Positions 9,982-19,776 of a stretch of 58,529 bases of DNA are shown here, one piece after another; the stretch's first letter is position 1, and the number at the start of each line of letters is the position of its first letter. Under the pieces are notes generated by a model. It was given only the letters and a program-made list of their open reading frames with translations, was not told where the DNA came from and searched no databases. The position numbers and the translations under genes were made by a program. Origin of the DNA: Fimbriiglobus sp. (GTDB taxonomy: Bacteria > Planctomycetota > Planctomycetia > Gemmatales > Gemmataceae); the NCBI GenBank assembly GCA_025362195.1, contig JANYHV010000185.1, positions 1-58,529 on the forward strand. The letters are read 5' to 3'.

Positions 9982-11300
9982 GACGCCTGCCGCACCGGCT
10001 GGCGGTCCTCACCGGGCGTGCGCGGCCGGGCGGCGGGCAAGGTCTCGACGAGTTCGGTCAGGGGGGCGTACCGGTCGGTGTCCGGAGAAGCCAGGCTGAC
10101 GCCGCGGCGGGTGCGGGTCCAGGCGCTGTTCTGCCGGCCGCGGACCCACCGCCAGAAGCCGACGGCGAGCGCGGCGTTCATCGACGTGAACATCGCCGGC
10201 AGGCGGAGCAGCTTGAACACCTTCGGCCGCGCCGGCAGCATCCCGGCCATCAGCGACGACAGGTAGAACCCGACCTGGAGCGCGAGCGACAGCGCGGCCC
10301 ACGGCAAGTGGTACACGTTGCCGATGTACGGCATGCACAGCCCGACCCAGAGTAGGTTGCCCAGGAGCGCGAAGATCAGCAGGAACGGGCTGGCCCAGCG
10401 GAGGAGCTTGTGGTTGACGAAGGCGAAGGCCAGCCAGCCGTGCCGGGGGTGGGTCAGGCCGCGGAGCAGGCCGATGGCCTGGAAGCCGCCCGCCCCGATC
10501 CGGGCGCGGCGCTGGAACTCGCAGGCGATCGACGACGGCGTCTCCTCGGTGGCGACGGCCCCCTTGTCGTACACGATCTTGCACCCGGTCTCCTGGCGGG
10601 CGAGCAGCGGGAGGACGAAGTCGTCCACGATCGTGTCCGCGGGGATCGGCCGGAAGGCCGACTTGCGGACGGCGTAGATGCCGCCGTTCGACCCGAGGAG
10701 TGCCCCCAACCGGCTCTCGCACAGCTTGAGGAAGGTCTCGTACTTCCAGTAGACGCCGTCCACGTTGCGGCCGTTGACGGGGTCGGTCAGCACGAGCTTG
10801 CCGCAGACCACGCCGACGGCCGGGTCAACGAACCAGGCGGCGAGCTTGCGGGCGGCGTCCGGGTCGGTGAGCGTGTTGGCGTCCGAGAGCATGACGACTT
10901 CGCCGGTACACTCCGGGATCATCTCGTTGAGGACGGACGACTTGCCCCGGCGGGCCTCGAAGTCGCGCAGGCGGACGCCGCGCGAGGCGAACTCGCGGAC
11001 GATGTCGGCCGTGTCGTCGGTGCTGCCGTCCGACGCGATGAGGATTTCGAGCTTGCCGGCCGGGTAGTCCATCGCCAGCGCGTTGCGGACGCGCTCCTCG
11101 ATGTGGCCGGCCTCGTTAAAGGCGGCGATGAGCAGGCTCAACCGGGGCAGGTCGTCGTCCGCGACCACCGGCCGGACCGGCGGCCGGCCGAAGAGGCGCG
11201 ACAGCACCCAGATGACCACCGGGTAGCCGACGTAGGCGTACCCGACCACGAAAAGTGCGCCGGCAATGGTGTAGCCGAGGGCGATGGCGAGGGTGGGCAT
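9978..11300 (-). CDS. Glycosyltransferase family 2, membrane-bound
   Basis: LSLLIAAFNEAGHIEERVRNAL..IASDGSTDDT; C-terminal TM segments. Confidence 0.92.
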   Translation of the reverse strand: MPTLAIALGYTIAGALFVVGYAYVGYPVVIWVLSRLFGRPPVRPVVADDDLPRLSLLIAAFNEAGHIEERVRNALAMDYPAGKLEILIASDGSTDDTADIVREFASRGVRLRDFEARRGKSSVLNEMIPECTGEVVMLSDANTLTDPDAARKLAAWFVDPAVGVVCGKLVLTDPVNGRNVDGVYWKYETFLKLCESRLGALLGSNGGIYAVRKSAFRPIPADTIVDDFVLPLLARQETGCKIVYDKGAVATEETPSSIACEFQRRARIGAGGFQAIGLLRGLTHPRHGWLAFAFVNHKLLRWASPFLLIFALLGNLLWVGLCMPYIGNVYHLPWAALSLALQVGFYLSSLMAGMLPARPKVFKLLRLPAMFTSMNAALAVGFWRWVRGRQNSAWTRTRRGVSLASPDTDRYAPLTELVETLPAARPRTPGEDRQPVRQAS

Positions 11301-11508
11301 GGCACGGTGTCCGTCGGGAGGGCAGATGATCGGGCGTTCGACGCCTGGCCGGGTGAGAGTAAGTCACACGATGACAGTAACACGGCAAACCAGGAGTCGG
11401 GCCGGATTTCTGGCGGGATTGTTAGGGAACTTGCGGGAGTGGGGCAGCCCGCCTACGATCCAAGGCACTGCCTAATGTAGAAGATGTTCCCGGGTGTGGG
11501 AAGCAAAT

Positions 11509-12051
11509 TCATCCGACCGAATCAAATTTCATTCCCGAGACGCGAACGACTTTAGCGGGGATGCCCACCGCCGTCGCGTGGTCCGGGATGTCGGTCAGGA
11601 CGACGGCGTTCGCTCCGATCTTGGCTCCGGTGCCGATCCGCACGGCCCCGAGAATTTTCGCGCCAGCCCCCACGAAGACATCGTCCCCCAAGACTGGAGA
11701 CTGCCGGCGTTCCGCGCCGATCGTCACCTGGTGTTCGAGGCGGATATTCGCCCCACCGCGCACGGTGCCGTTGATCACGACGCCGCCGCAGTGAATGAGG
11801 ACGAACCCCGGGCCGAACTCGGCCCCGCGGCCGATGATGCAGTCGCAGAAAATCGCGTTGACGCGGTTGAACAGCATCTCCAGGGGGGTGAGCCGCCAGC
11901 GGCGGGCGGCTTGCATGAGGCGGTACCAGACCATCGCCGGCGTTCCGTCGGTGAGCAACACCTTCAAGACGGCCGTGCGGTCGATTCGTTCGTAGTTCCA
12001 CGCCGCTTTCGCCCGCAAGTCGGCGAGGATGAGCCGCACAGTGGTCGTCAC
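11509..12051 (-). CDS. Serine acetyltransferase-like (left-handed beta-helix) acyltransferase
   Basis: GAEFGPGFVLIHCGGVVING...LGDDVFVGAGAKILGAVRIGTGAKIGANAVV hexapeptide repeats. Confidence 0.88.
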   Translation of the reverse strand: MTTTVRLILADLRAKAAWNYERIDRTAVLKVLLTDGTPAMVWYRLMQAARRWRLTPLEMLFNRVNAIFCDCIIGRGAEFGPGFVLIHCGGVVINGTVRGGANIRLEHQVTIGAERRQSPVLGDDVFVGAGAKILGAVRIGTGAKIGANAVVLTDIPDHATAVGIPAKVVRVSGMKFDSVG

Positions 12052-12097
12052 GGCACATCTCGATGGGCGGCGGGTCGGACTGGGGAATGATCGGGGG

Positions 12098-13393
12098 TCA
12101 ACCCGGGGCGGGCGGTTCGACCCGGGCGAGGTCTTTGCGTAAGTCGATGATCGGCCCGCGGAAGTGGCCGGCCCAGTCGAACTCGTTCGCCACGTCCGTA
12201 CCGAGGAGCAGCAAGTCGGCGTGGTCCAGGGCCATCGCCGGTTGGGGCACGAGTAGCCCGGCGAGGTGCGGCAGGTGGCGGTCGATGTAGGCCAGGTTGC
12301 GCCCGCGGAGGCGGCCGAGCATGACGTTCGGGTCGTAGATTTTCACCCCGCAGCCCCACCCGAGCAGGGCCTCGACGACGTCCACCATCGGGCTTTCGCG
12401 GAGGTCGTCCGTGCCCGCCTTGAAGCTCAGCCCGACCAGCCCGATGCGGCGCGCCCCGGTCTCGCGGACGAGTTTCATGGCGCGCTTCAAATGCGACTCG
12501 TTGGACGGCAACACGGCGGCCAGGAGGTTGACCCGGAGGGCTTGTTGCTCGGCGAACCGGGTCAGGGCGCGGAGGTCTTTGGGCAGGCACGACCCCCCGA
12601 ACGCGAAGCCCGGCCGCAGGTACGCCGCGGACACGTTCAACTTCGTGTCGCGGCAGACGAGGTCCATGACCCCGTGCCCGTCCGCCCCGAACGCCCTCGC
12701 CAGGCTGCCGACCTCGTTGGCGAACGCGACTTTGACCGCGTGGAAGGCGTTGCACGCGTACTTGACCAGCGACGCGGTCCGCGTGCCGGTGACCAGCTTT
12801 TCGCCGGCGACGGCGTGGTACAGCGCGAGGACCGGGGCCGCGTCCGCCGCCGAGTCGGCCCCGACCAACACGTAGGGCGGGTGGTAGTAGTCGCGGACGG
12901 CCGAACTCTCGCGGAGGAACTCGGGGTTGTTGCACAGCACCAGCCCCGGGCCGGTCGGCCGCCCGGCCGCCGCTTCCAGGGCCGGCCGCAGGCGGTCTTC
13001 GAGGATGCCCGGCAGGATGGTGGAGCGGACGACGACGTGGTACGCCTTGCCGGCCGCCTTGACCGCCGCGCCGATCGCCCGGACGACCGCCTCGACCCCG
13101 TCCGCGCTGACGCTCCCGTCGTCGGCCGACGGCGTCCCGACCGCGATCAGGGCGATGTCCGACGCCGCGACCGCGTCGTTCACGTCCGTCGTGGCCCGCA
13201 GCCGGCCGGCGGCGACCTGGGCTTTCAGCAGGTCGTCCAGGCCCGGCTCGCTGACGGGGGACGCGCCGGCGTTGAGTTCCGCGACCTTGGCCGGGTCGAT
13301 GTCCACGCCGACGACGGCGTGCCCGTCCTGGCCCAGGCAGGCGGCCGTGACCGCCCCGACGTAACCGATGCCGAAGACCGCGACGCGCTGCAT
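12098..13393 (-). CDS. UDP-glucose/GDP-mannose dehydrogenase family protein
   Basis: MQRVAVFGIGYVGAVTAACLGQDGHAVVGVDID; FGGSCLPKDLRAL catalytic Cys motif; GLSFKAGTDDLRESP. Confidence 0.95.
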   Translation of the reverse strand: MQRVAVFGIGYVGAVTAACLGQDGHAVVGVDIDPAKVAELNAGASPVSEPGLDDLLKAQVAAGRLRATTDVNDAVAASDIALIAVGTPSADDGSVSADGVEAVVRAIGAAVKAAGKAYHVVVRSTILPGILEDRLRPALEAAAGRPTGPGLVLCNNPEFLRESSAVRDYYHPPYVLVGADSAADAAPVLALYHAVAGEKLVTGTRTASLVKYACNAFHAVKVAFANEVGSLARAFGADGHGVMDLVCRDTKLNVSAAYLRPGFAFGGSCLPKDLRALTRFAEQQALRVNLLAAVLPSNESHLKRAMKLVRETGARRIGLVGLSFKAGTDDLRESPMVDVVEALLGWGCGVKIYDPNVMLGRLRGRNLAYIDRHLPHLAGLLVPQPAMALDHADLLLLGTDVANEFDWAGHFRGPIIDLRKDLARVEPPAPG

Positions 13394-13409
13394 GGAGTTC
13401 CCGTCCGAA

Positions 13410-14648
13410 TTAAACCGCCGCGGGACCGGACCGGTGCGCGACCACGCCCCGGCAGACGGCCTCGAACTGTCGGGCCACCGGCTCGCTCCCGCACGACTGC
13501 CGGACGAACGCGTCGGCCGCCCGGCCGAGGACCCGCCGGGATTCGGCGGACCCGAGCAACGCGACGACGGCCGCCGCGAAGGCGGCCGGGTCGTCCGCTC
13601 TGATATAGTGCTCGCCCGAGACGATCGGCAACCCTTCCGCTCCAATCCCCGTGCTGACGACCGGGCGACCGGTGGCCATGGCCTCGTAAATCTTCAGCCG
13701 CGTGCCCCCGCCGACGAGGAGCGGGACGACGACGACCGCGGCCGCGGCCAGGTGCGGCCGCACGTCCGGGACGCCCCCGACGACCGTCACCCCGGCGACC
13801 GAGGCCAGGCCGCGGACCTCGGCCGGCGGGTTCCGCCCGACGACGTGGAAGGCCGCCCCCGGGTGCGCCGCCCGGACCGCCGGCCACACCTCGCGGACGA
13901 ACCACCGCACCCCGTCCTGGTTCGGCATCCAGTCCATCGACCCGAGGAACAGCACCCGCCCGGGGACTTCTTCGGCGGTGCCCGGGCGGAAGAATTCTTC
14001 GTCCACGGCCGTGCCGATCGCGTGGACGTGGCCCCACCCGTAGTCCCGCGCGAACAGGGCCTTGTCCGGCTCGCTCACGGCGACCACGGCGTCGAAGTGG
14101 CCGCCGCACGACCGCTCGAACCGGACCATCTTCCGCCACTGCCCGCGCATGTACCGCCGCTTCAAAATGCCGCCCGCCACGTCCGCGTGCCGCTTCAAGA
14201 TTTGCGCCTCGACGTTGTGCTGGAACAGCACGCTCGCCGGCCCGGGCAGCCCGATCGTGTGCCGGGCCATGACGATCGTGTCGCAGACCAGCACGTCGAA
14301 CGGCTCGCCGGCCAGGAGTTCGGCGACCTTCGCCCGGACCCGCGGGTCGTAGTTCCGGCTGACCGTGAACGGGTACTCCGAGACGAGGTTCCGGACCGCC
14401 TCGGCGTAGAAGCGCGCCCCGCCCCGCCCGGAACTTTCCCCGGGGACGAGTTCGCACCGCAGCCCCAGGCCCGCCATTTCGGGCAGGTGGGCCTCTTCCC
14501 CGGCCCGCAGGTTGGCGACGTAGGTCACGTCGTGCCACTTCGCCAGGTGCTTCAGCAAGTTCAGCACGCGGATCTTCCCGCCGGTGTCCCGCGGGAAGAG
14601 GATCTGCTTGTGCAAGAACAGGATTTTCAACCGCGCAGTCGGTGCCAA
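13410..14648 (-). CDS. Glycosyltransferase family 4 / group 1
   Basis: LHKQILFPRDTGGKIRVLNLLKHLAKWHDV...GGTRLKIYEAMATGRPVVSTGIGAEGLP. Confidence 0.92.
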   Translation of the reverse strand: MAPTARLKILFLHKQILFPRDTGGKIRVLNLLKHLAKWHDVTYVANLRAGEEAHLPEMAGLGLRCELVPGESSGRGGARFYAEAVRNLVSEYPFTVSRNYDPRVRAKVAELLAGEPFDVLVCDTIVMARHTIGLPGPASVLFQHNVEAQILKRHADVAGGILKRRYMRGQWRKMVRFERSCGGHFDAVVAVSEPDKALFARDYGWGHVHAIGTAVDEEFFRPGTAEEVPGRVLFLGSMDWMPNQDGVRWFVREVWPAVRAAHPGAAFHVVGRNPPAEVRGLASVAGVTVVGGVPDVRPHLAAAAVVVVPLLVGGGTRLKIYEAMATGRPVVSTGIGAEGLPIVSGEHYIRADDPAAFAAAVVALLGSAESRRVLGRAADAFVRQSCGSEPVARQFEAVCRGVVAHRSGPAAV

Positions 14649-14699
14649 GCGAAGTCCTCAGTGCTCTCTCGAAGGGTGCCCACCGGTCCACGCGGGCGG

Positions 14700-15875
14700 T
14701 CAGTCGCGCCGCGGTCCCTGCCGCGCGACCCGCAACAGGCCCGCTTCCAGTTCATCGACCGCCGCCGCGCGCGACTTGGGGGGCGGCAGGTCGGCGGGGT
14801 CGGGCCGGCCGGCGGCGAGGGCGTCGGCGAGTGCCGCGGCCAGCGCCGCGGGGTTGTCGGGCGGCACGAGCCGGCGCGAGGCGTGGCCGGGCATCTCGGG
14901 GATGCCGCCGACCCGGGTGGCGACCCACGGGGTGCCGCACGCGCCCGCTTCGAGCAGCACGTTCGGCACGCCCTCGGACCGGCTCGGCAGCACGAACAGG
15001 TCGGCCGCCCGGTACCAGTCCGGCAGCGCGGCTTGCGGCAGCGACCCCAGGAACGTCACGCGGTCGGCGACGCCGAGTTCCCCCGCCAGCCGCGCGAGCG
15101 GGGCGCGCTCCGGCCCCGCGCCGACGACGACCAGGCGGGCCGGCGACTTCAACGACGCGAGCGCCCGCACCAGCACGTCGATGCCCTTCACAGCCACCAG
15201 GTTGCCGACGAACAGCAGCACCGGCGCGGCCGGCCACCCGCCGGGGAGGTCCACCGCCGCCCGGGCCGATTGTCGGTCGCCGGGGTGGAAGATGTGCGGA
15301 TCGACGCCGTCGTAAATCACCGCCACGCGGTCCGCCGGCACGCCCAGGCCGACGACCCGGTCGCGCAAGTCCCCGCTCACGGCGATCACGCCGTCGGCCC
15401 CAGTCAGTGCCTCGGCCGTGCGGCGGCGGCGGGTCGGGAACTGGTCGAGCAACTTGACATCCGACCCGTGGACTTGCACGACGACCGGCAGGTCCGCGCG
15501 GCGGGCGAGCCGCACCGCCGCCCAGCCGTCGGGGTAGGCCCACGGGGCGAACACGACGTCCGGCGCGAACTCGTCAACGGCCCGGCGGAACGCGCCGCGG
15601 ACCGACGCGGCGAAGCAGTGGCCGTACAGGCCGCGGCCGACTTTCGGCGGGAAGTAGTACCGCGGGTGCTCGACCGCCAGGCCGTCCAGGGTGACCGCCC
15701 GGGCGACGCGGCCGGTGCCGGCGCGGGCCAGCGCCAACTCGTCGGTCCAGGCGACCGGCGCGATCACCCGGAGCGGGTGCCGCAAGCCCAGCAGCCGCAG
15801 TTGGTGGCGGTTGAACGGCGCGCGGTGCGGCTGCAACGGGTTCGGGTACAGGTTCGTGACGGCCAGGACTCTCAT
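14700..15875 (-). CDS. Glycosyltransferase family 4
   Basis: MRVLAVTNLYPNPLQPHRAPFNRHQL...SRSEGVPNVLLEAGACGTPWVATRVGGIPE. Confidence 0.93.
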   Translation of the reverse strand: MRVLAVTNLYPNPLQPHRAPFNRHQLRLLGLRHPLRVIAPVAWTDELALARAGTGRVARAVTLDGLAVEHPRYYFPPKVGRGLYGHCFAASVRGAFRRAVDEFAPDVVFAPWAYPDGWAAVRLARRADLPVVVQVHGSDVKLLDQFPTRRRRTAEALTGADGVIAVSGDLRDRVVGLGVPADRVAVIYDGVDPHIFHPGDRQSARAAVDLPGGWPAAPVLLFVGNLVAVKGIDVLVRALASLKSPARLVVVGAGPERAPLARLAGELGVADRVTFLGSLPQAALPDWYRAADLFVLPSRSEGVPNVLLEAGACGTPWVATRVGGIPEMPGHASRRLVPPDNPAALAAALADALAAGRPDPADLPPPKSRAAAVDELEAGLLRVARQGPRRD

Positions 15876-16990
15876 CGCGGCGTGCCGGCTCCGGTCTGGC
15901 GGTAAATCGCGGCGTACCGGTCGGCGATGCGGTCGAGCGTGTAGCACGCCTCGACCGCCGTCCGGCCCGCCGCTCCGAGCGACGCCCGGACGGTTGCGTT
16001 AGTGTACAGCCGGGCCAGAGCGTCGGCGAAGTTCCGCGGATTCCCGAACGGCACGAGCAGCCCGGTGACGCCGTCGGTGACCACGTCCGGCAGGCCGCCG
16101 ACGGCCGTCACGACCGCCGGCTTGCCCGCCGCCCAGGCTTCGAGCAGCGACACCGGAAAGCCCTCCGACCGGCTGGTCAAAGCGAACGCGTCGAACGCCG
16201 GGTAATAGTGCTCCGGCGCGGCCTGGTAGCCGGCGAAGCGGACGACCGGCGTGAGTTGCAACTCGTCCGCGAGGGTCACCAGCCGCGCCCGCTCCGGGCC
16301 GTCGCCGACGAGCAGTAAGTACACGTCCGGCCGCGACGCCCGCAACTCGGCGACCGCCCGCAAGAGCAGGTCGTAGCGCTTGACCTCGTTCAACCGGCCG
16401 ACGGAGCCGACGACGAACGCCCCGGCGGGGATGCCGAGTTCCGCCCGTAGCGCCGTGCCGCCGTCGCCCGGTTCGGGGAGCGTGACGCCGTTGGCGACGA
16501 CCTCGGGCGAGCGCACCGTGCGGTAGCGGCCGACGGCGGCGGCGATCTCGGGGGTGACGCAGCAGAAGTGGCCGATGTCCCGGGCCGTGCGGGCGTAGAC
16601 CCAGCGCAACTTCAGGCGTGCGAGCGGCCCCGCGGCGCGGGCGAAGGCGTTGCCGTGCTCGGTGTGGACGACGGGCACGCCGAGCCGCCGGGCCGCCGGG
16701 GCGACGACCCCGGCCGCGCCGATTTGGTGCGTGTGGACGACGCCCGGTCGCATCGTGCTGAGGGCCGCTTCAACCCGGAGGTGCGCCGCCGCCCGGCCGA
16801 TACTGTCCGCGTTTAAGCAGGCGACGGTAACGCCGAGCGCCTCGGCGTCCGCCGCGAGGTGCCCCGGGCGATCGACGGTCAAGACCGCCACCGGGTCGCC
16901 GCGCCGCCGGCCGACGCGGGCTAGGTCGAGGACGATGCGCTCCAACCCGCCGACGTCCAGCGAGAGGACGGCGTGAACGACCCGCGTCAC
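15872..16990 (-). CDS. Glycosyltransferase family 4
   Basis: VTRVVHAVLSLDVGGLERIVLDLARVG...SRSEGFPVSLLEAWAAGKPAVVTAVGGLPDV; GTG start. Confidence 0.93.
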   Translation of the reverse strand: MTRVVHAVLSLDVGGLERIVLDLARVGRRRGDPVAVLTVDRPGHLAADAEALGVTVACLNADSIGRAAAHLRVEAALSTMRPGVVHTHQIGAAGVVAPAARRLGVPVVHTEHGNAFARAAGPLARLKLRWVYARTARDIGHFCCVTPEIAAAVGRYRTVRSPEVVANGVTLPEPGDGGTALRAELGIPAGAFVVGSVGRLNEVKRYDLLLRAVAELRASRPDVYLLLVGDGPERARLVTLADELQLTPVVRFAGYQAAPEHYYPAFDAFALTSRSEGFPVSLLEAWAAGKPAVVTAVGGLPDVVTDGVTGLLVPFGNPRNFADALARLYTNATVRASLGAAGRTAVEACYTLDRIADRYAAIYRQTGAGTPR

Positions 16991-17994
16991 GGCCCGCCCC
17001 CGGTCAGCACGAAGTCCGCGACGACCGGGCGGTGCGCCGACCCGACGTCCGGCCCGACCCAGCAGTCCCGGCACTCCCACGGCGGGGCGAACAGGACGTG
17101 GTCGATGCGGACGGCGGCGCGGTGCGTCGTCATCGTGAACCCGAACCCGGTGCCGCCGGCCGAGAAAGCGTTGCCGTAGGCGGCCCAGTCGCGGCGGTAG
17201 ACGCGGCTCTCCGGGGGCGTGTTGAAGTCCCCCGCGAGGAGCAAATCGCCCGCCCCGGCCGCCCACTCGTGGACCCGGGCCGAGGCGTCCGCCCGGACGG
17301 TCGAGTCGTGGTCGAGCTGCCCGCCGGCCCCCGGCGCGGCGTGCATCGCCGCCGCCAGGCCGTTCCGCGGCGTCGGCAAATGGACGCTGGTCACCATCAC
17401 CGCGCCGTACTGCGGCGTGTCGAAGCGGAACCGCGCCGCCCCCCGGCCCGGCCCGAACTCCGGCCGGAAGAAGTCTTCGACGAACTCGACGGGGTGCGGC
17501 GACGCCGCCCGCATCGACCCCCGGCCGGCCACGACCCACCCGTCCGGCACGTCGTCCGGTTGCCCGAACGACCCGGCGTCCTGGACGAGCAGCACGTCCG
17601 GCCGCGTTTCTTCCAGGAACGCCTCGAAGGCCGCTTTGTTCAGCCGCTTGGCGTCCGCGTTCAACGTGACCACCCGCAGGCAGCCCGCCCCGGTCCCGCC
17701 CCCGAGCACCGGCCCGAGGCTCACGGTCAGCCCCGCGAACGGCACCAACGCCACCCCCAGCGCGACCACCCCGGCCGCCACCCCGACGCGACTCCGCACG
17801 CCGGCCGCCCCCGCGACGACGGCGACCGCCGGCACGGCCAGCCACCAGCGCGGCCCGAACAGCAGCAGCGTCGCCGGCCACCACAAATCCCCGGCCGCCC
17901 AGAGCAGCAGCGTCAACGCCACCGTGAGCACGAGGAACGCCCCCGCCCCGCGGCCGGCCCACTTGCGCCGGAGGTCGAATCGGTCCGGGGTCAC
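16987..17994 (-). CDS. Endonuclease/exonuclease/phosphatase family protein with N-terminal TM helices
   Basis: LRVVTLNADAKR...RPDVLLVQDAG...LLLAGDFNTPPES...RIDHVLF...SAHRPVVADFVL. Confidence 0.9.
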   Translation of the reverse strand: MTPDRFDLRRKWAGRGAGAFLVLTVALTLLLWAAGDLWWPATLLLFGPRWWLAVPAVAVVAGAAGVRSRVGVAAGVVALGVALVPFAGLTVSLGPVLGGGTGAGCLRVVTLNADAKRLNKAAFEAFLEETRPDVLLVQDAGSFGQPDDVPDGWVVAGRGSMRAASPHPVEFVEDFFRPEFGPGRGAARFRFDTPQYGAVMVTSVHLPTPRNGLAAAMHAAPGAGGQLDHDSTVRADASARVHEWAAGAGDLLLAGDFNTPPESRVYRRDWAAYGNAFSAGGTGFGFTMTTHRAAVRIDHVLFAPPWECRDCWVGPDVGSAHRPVVADFVLTGGGP

Positions 17995-18113
17995 GGGGCG
18001 TCTCGGGGAGGGGTCGGGCGGTCCTGGGCACTGACGCGGTCGTGATTACCAGGCTAAGCCCGGCCGCACAACGCCGCTCGAGTCGTCCCGCCCGACGGCC
18101 GGCGGCGCGGCCG

Positions 18114-18836
18114 TCAGAACTCGTACTCGAACGCGCGGACGTCGGACTGGTAGACGCGCTCGACGATCGCACGGGTTTTCGGCGTGTAATAGTCCCGGTA
18201 ATTGCACCGGTCTCGGGGCGCGGCGTTCACGCGTTCGAGGGTCGCCCCGAGGCCCAGGCGCGCGGCGACGGTCGCAAAGTCTTCGGCCAGCGTCTCGTAC
18301 CGGCCGAGGAAGTCGAGGGCCGGGCGGGTGTGCCCGGGGAGGCAGACGAAGCGCGTCATCGGGACGAAGTGCCAGACGTCGGAAAAAACGTTGGCCGGAG
18401 TCAACCACGCCGTGACGAACTCGTCGAAGTGGTCGTACCGGGCCAAGTGGCGGTCGGCCCACGCCTTGTCTTTGGAGTGGTTGCCGCCGCGTTTCATGTG
18501 GAAGAAACTCGACACCAGGCGGTCCCACGGATTGCGAACGAAGCCGAACTTAAAGCAGGCTCGAAACCGAGCACGGCCGAGTAAGATTCGATAATCGTTT
18601 GCTGAAATATGCGAGTAAGTAAGAACGCTTGACAGAGTCTTGAGCATTGACGAGCCGGCGCACCGCGGCGTGTGGACGAAGACGGTCCGCGCACCTGCGG
18701 CAATCCGTTGCTCGAAAAGCCCGCGGACGACCTGGAGATTTTTGTAGTGCGCCGGCGAAATGACGCGGTGCGCAATCTTTTCGAGCGGTTCCGGCAAGAG
18801 CCGAACACCCGCTCGAATTAATTGTGTTGTTTGCAT
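18114..18836 (-). CDS. Sulfotransferase family protein
   Basis: VFVHTPRCAGSSMLKTL (PAPS-binding-like), FGFVRNPWDRLVSSFFH. Confidence 0.88.
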   Translation of the reverse strand: MQTTQLIRAGVRLLPEPLEKIAHRVISPAHYKNLQVVRGLFEQRIAAGARTVFVHTPRCAGSSMLKTLSSVLTYSHISANDYRILLGRARFRACFKFGFVRNPWDRLVSSFFHMKRGGNHSKDKAWADRHLARYDHFDEFVTAWLTPANVFSDVWHFVPMTRFVCLPGHTRPALDFLGRYETLAEDFATVAARLGLGATLERVNAAPRDRCNYRDYYTPKTRAIVERVYQSDVRAFEYEF

Positions 18837-18888
18837 GTTTTACCATTGTTTTTGGGACACACGTGCTGGCGGGCGGTGAATCCCAATC

Positions 18889-19776
18889 TCACTTCTCCAT
18901 GTCGGCGACTCCGAGGCGGTGCTTCCAGAGACCCAGTACTGTCAACACCTTGCGGGCGAGTTTGTACCCGGTCCTTCGCGGGTAATTCGCATTGTAGTAC
19001 AGCTTGAGCAATTTTGCCCGCAGCGGACCGCACTCTTCGGCGAATTCCGCCCACTCGGCGTAGCCCGGCCAGTGCCGGCGGTACCCCGGCATCCACGGCT
19101 TCGGGCTGTCCGTATAGTGCAGGACGCGGTCGTCGCTCGCCGTCCCGAGTTCGAACAGCGCGTGGGCGTTGAACGCCCTCGGGAGCCAGTTGGCGTGGGG
19201 CAGGAGGAGGCCGTTGATCAGGGCTTGGTCGAACCCGAGCAGGTAGTAGGGGAAGCGTCCCGCGACCACGGCCCGCTCGTACCGGTCGATCAAATCGGGC
19301 CAGTCGGCCCGGCGCAAGGCGAAGACGCCGGCGTTGAAGCCCGGGTCGGTCGGGGCGACGCGGAAGAGTGCCGCGTAGGCCGGCCACACGTCCGGGGCGA
19401 CCATTCGGCCCAGGTTGTACACCGCGTCCCGGACGACGTTGACCCGGCCCGGGGGGACGTCCCAGAGTGCGCCGGCCGGCCCGCGGAACGCGACGTCGCA
19501 ATCGACCCAGGCGACGACCTCTTCCGGGAACGTCGGCAGGAACAGCCGGACGACGTACAACTGCATGAGCATTTCGTCCGGCACGCCCGCGACGAGTCGC
19601 GGGGCGGTCACGACGGTCGCCAGGTCGCCGAGGGCGGCGCGGACGCCGTCCACGTCCGCGGCCGGGGCGATGCAGTACCGGACGACGTCGGGGTGGAACC
19701 GGCGGGCACTGGTCAGCATCCCCCGCGCGCCTTCCGCGAATTTCAAGTTGCAGGCGGTCACCAAGGCACGGGTCAC
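18889..19776 (-). CDS. Glycosyltransferase (GT8-like / nucleotide-diphospho-sugar transferase)
   Basis: VTRALVTACNLKFAEGARGMLTSARRFHPD...VAWVDCDVAFRG...GFNAGVFALRRADWP. Confidence 0.75.
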   Translation of the reverse strand: MTRALVTACNLKFAEGARGMLTSARRFHPDVVRYCIAPAADVDGVRAALGDLATVVTAPRLVAGVPDEMLMQLYVVRLFLPTFPEEVVAWVDCDVAFRGPAGALWDVPPGRVNVVRDAVYNLGRMVAPDVWPAYAALFRVAPTDPGFNAGVFALRRADWPDLIDRYERAVVAGRFPYYLLGFDQALINGLLLPHANWLPRAFNAHALFELGTASDDRVLHYTDSPKPWMPGYRRHWPGYAEWAEFAEECGPLRAKLLKLYYNANYPRRTGYKLARKVLTVLGLWKHRLGVADMEK

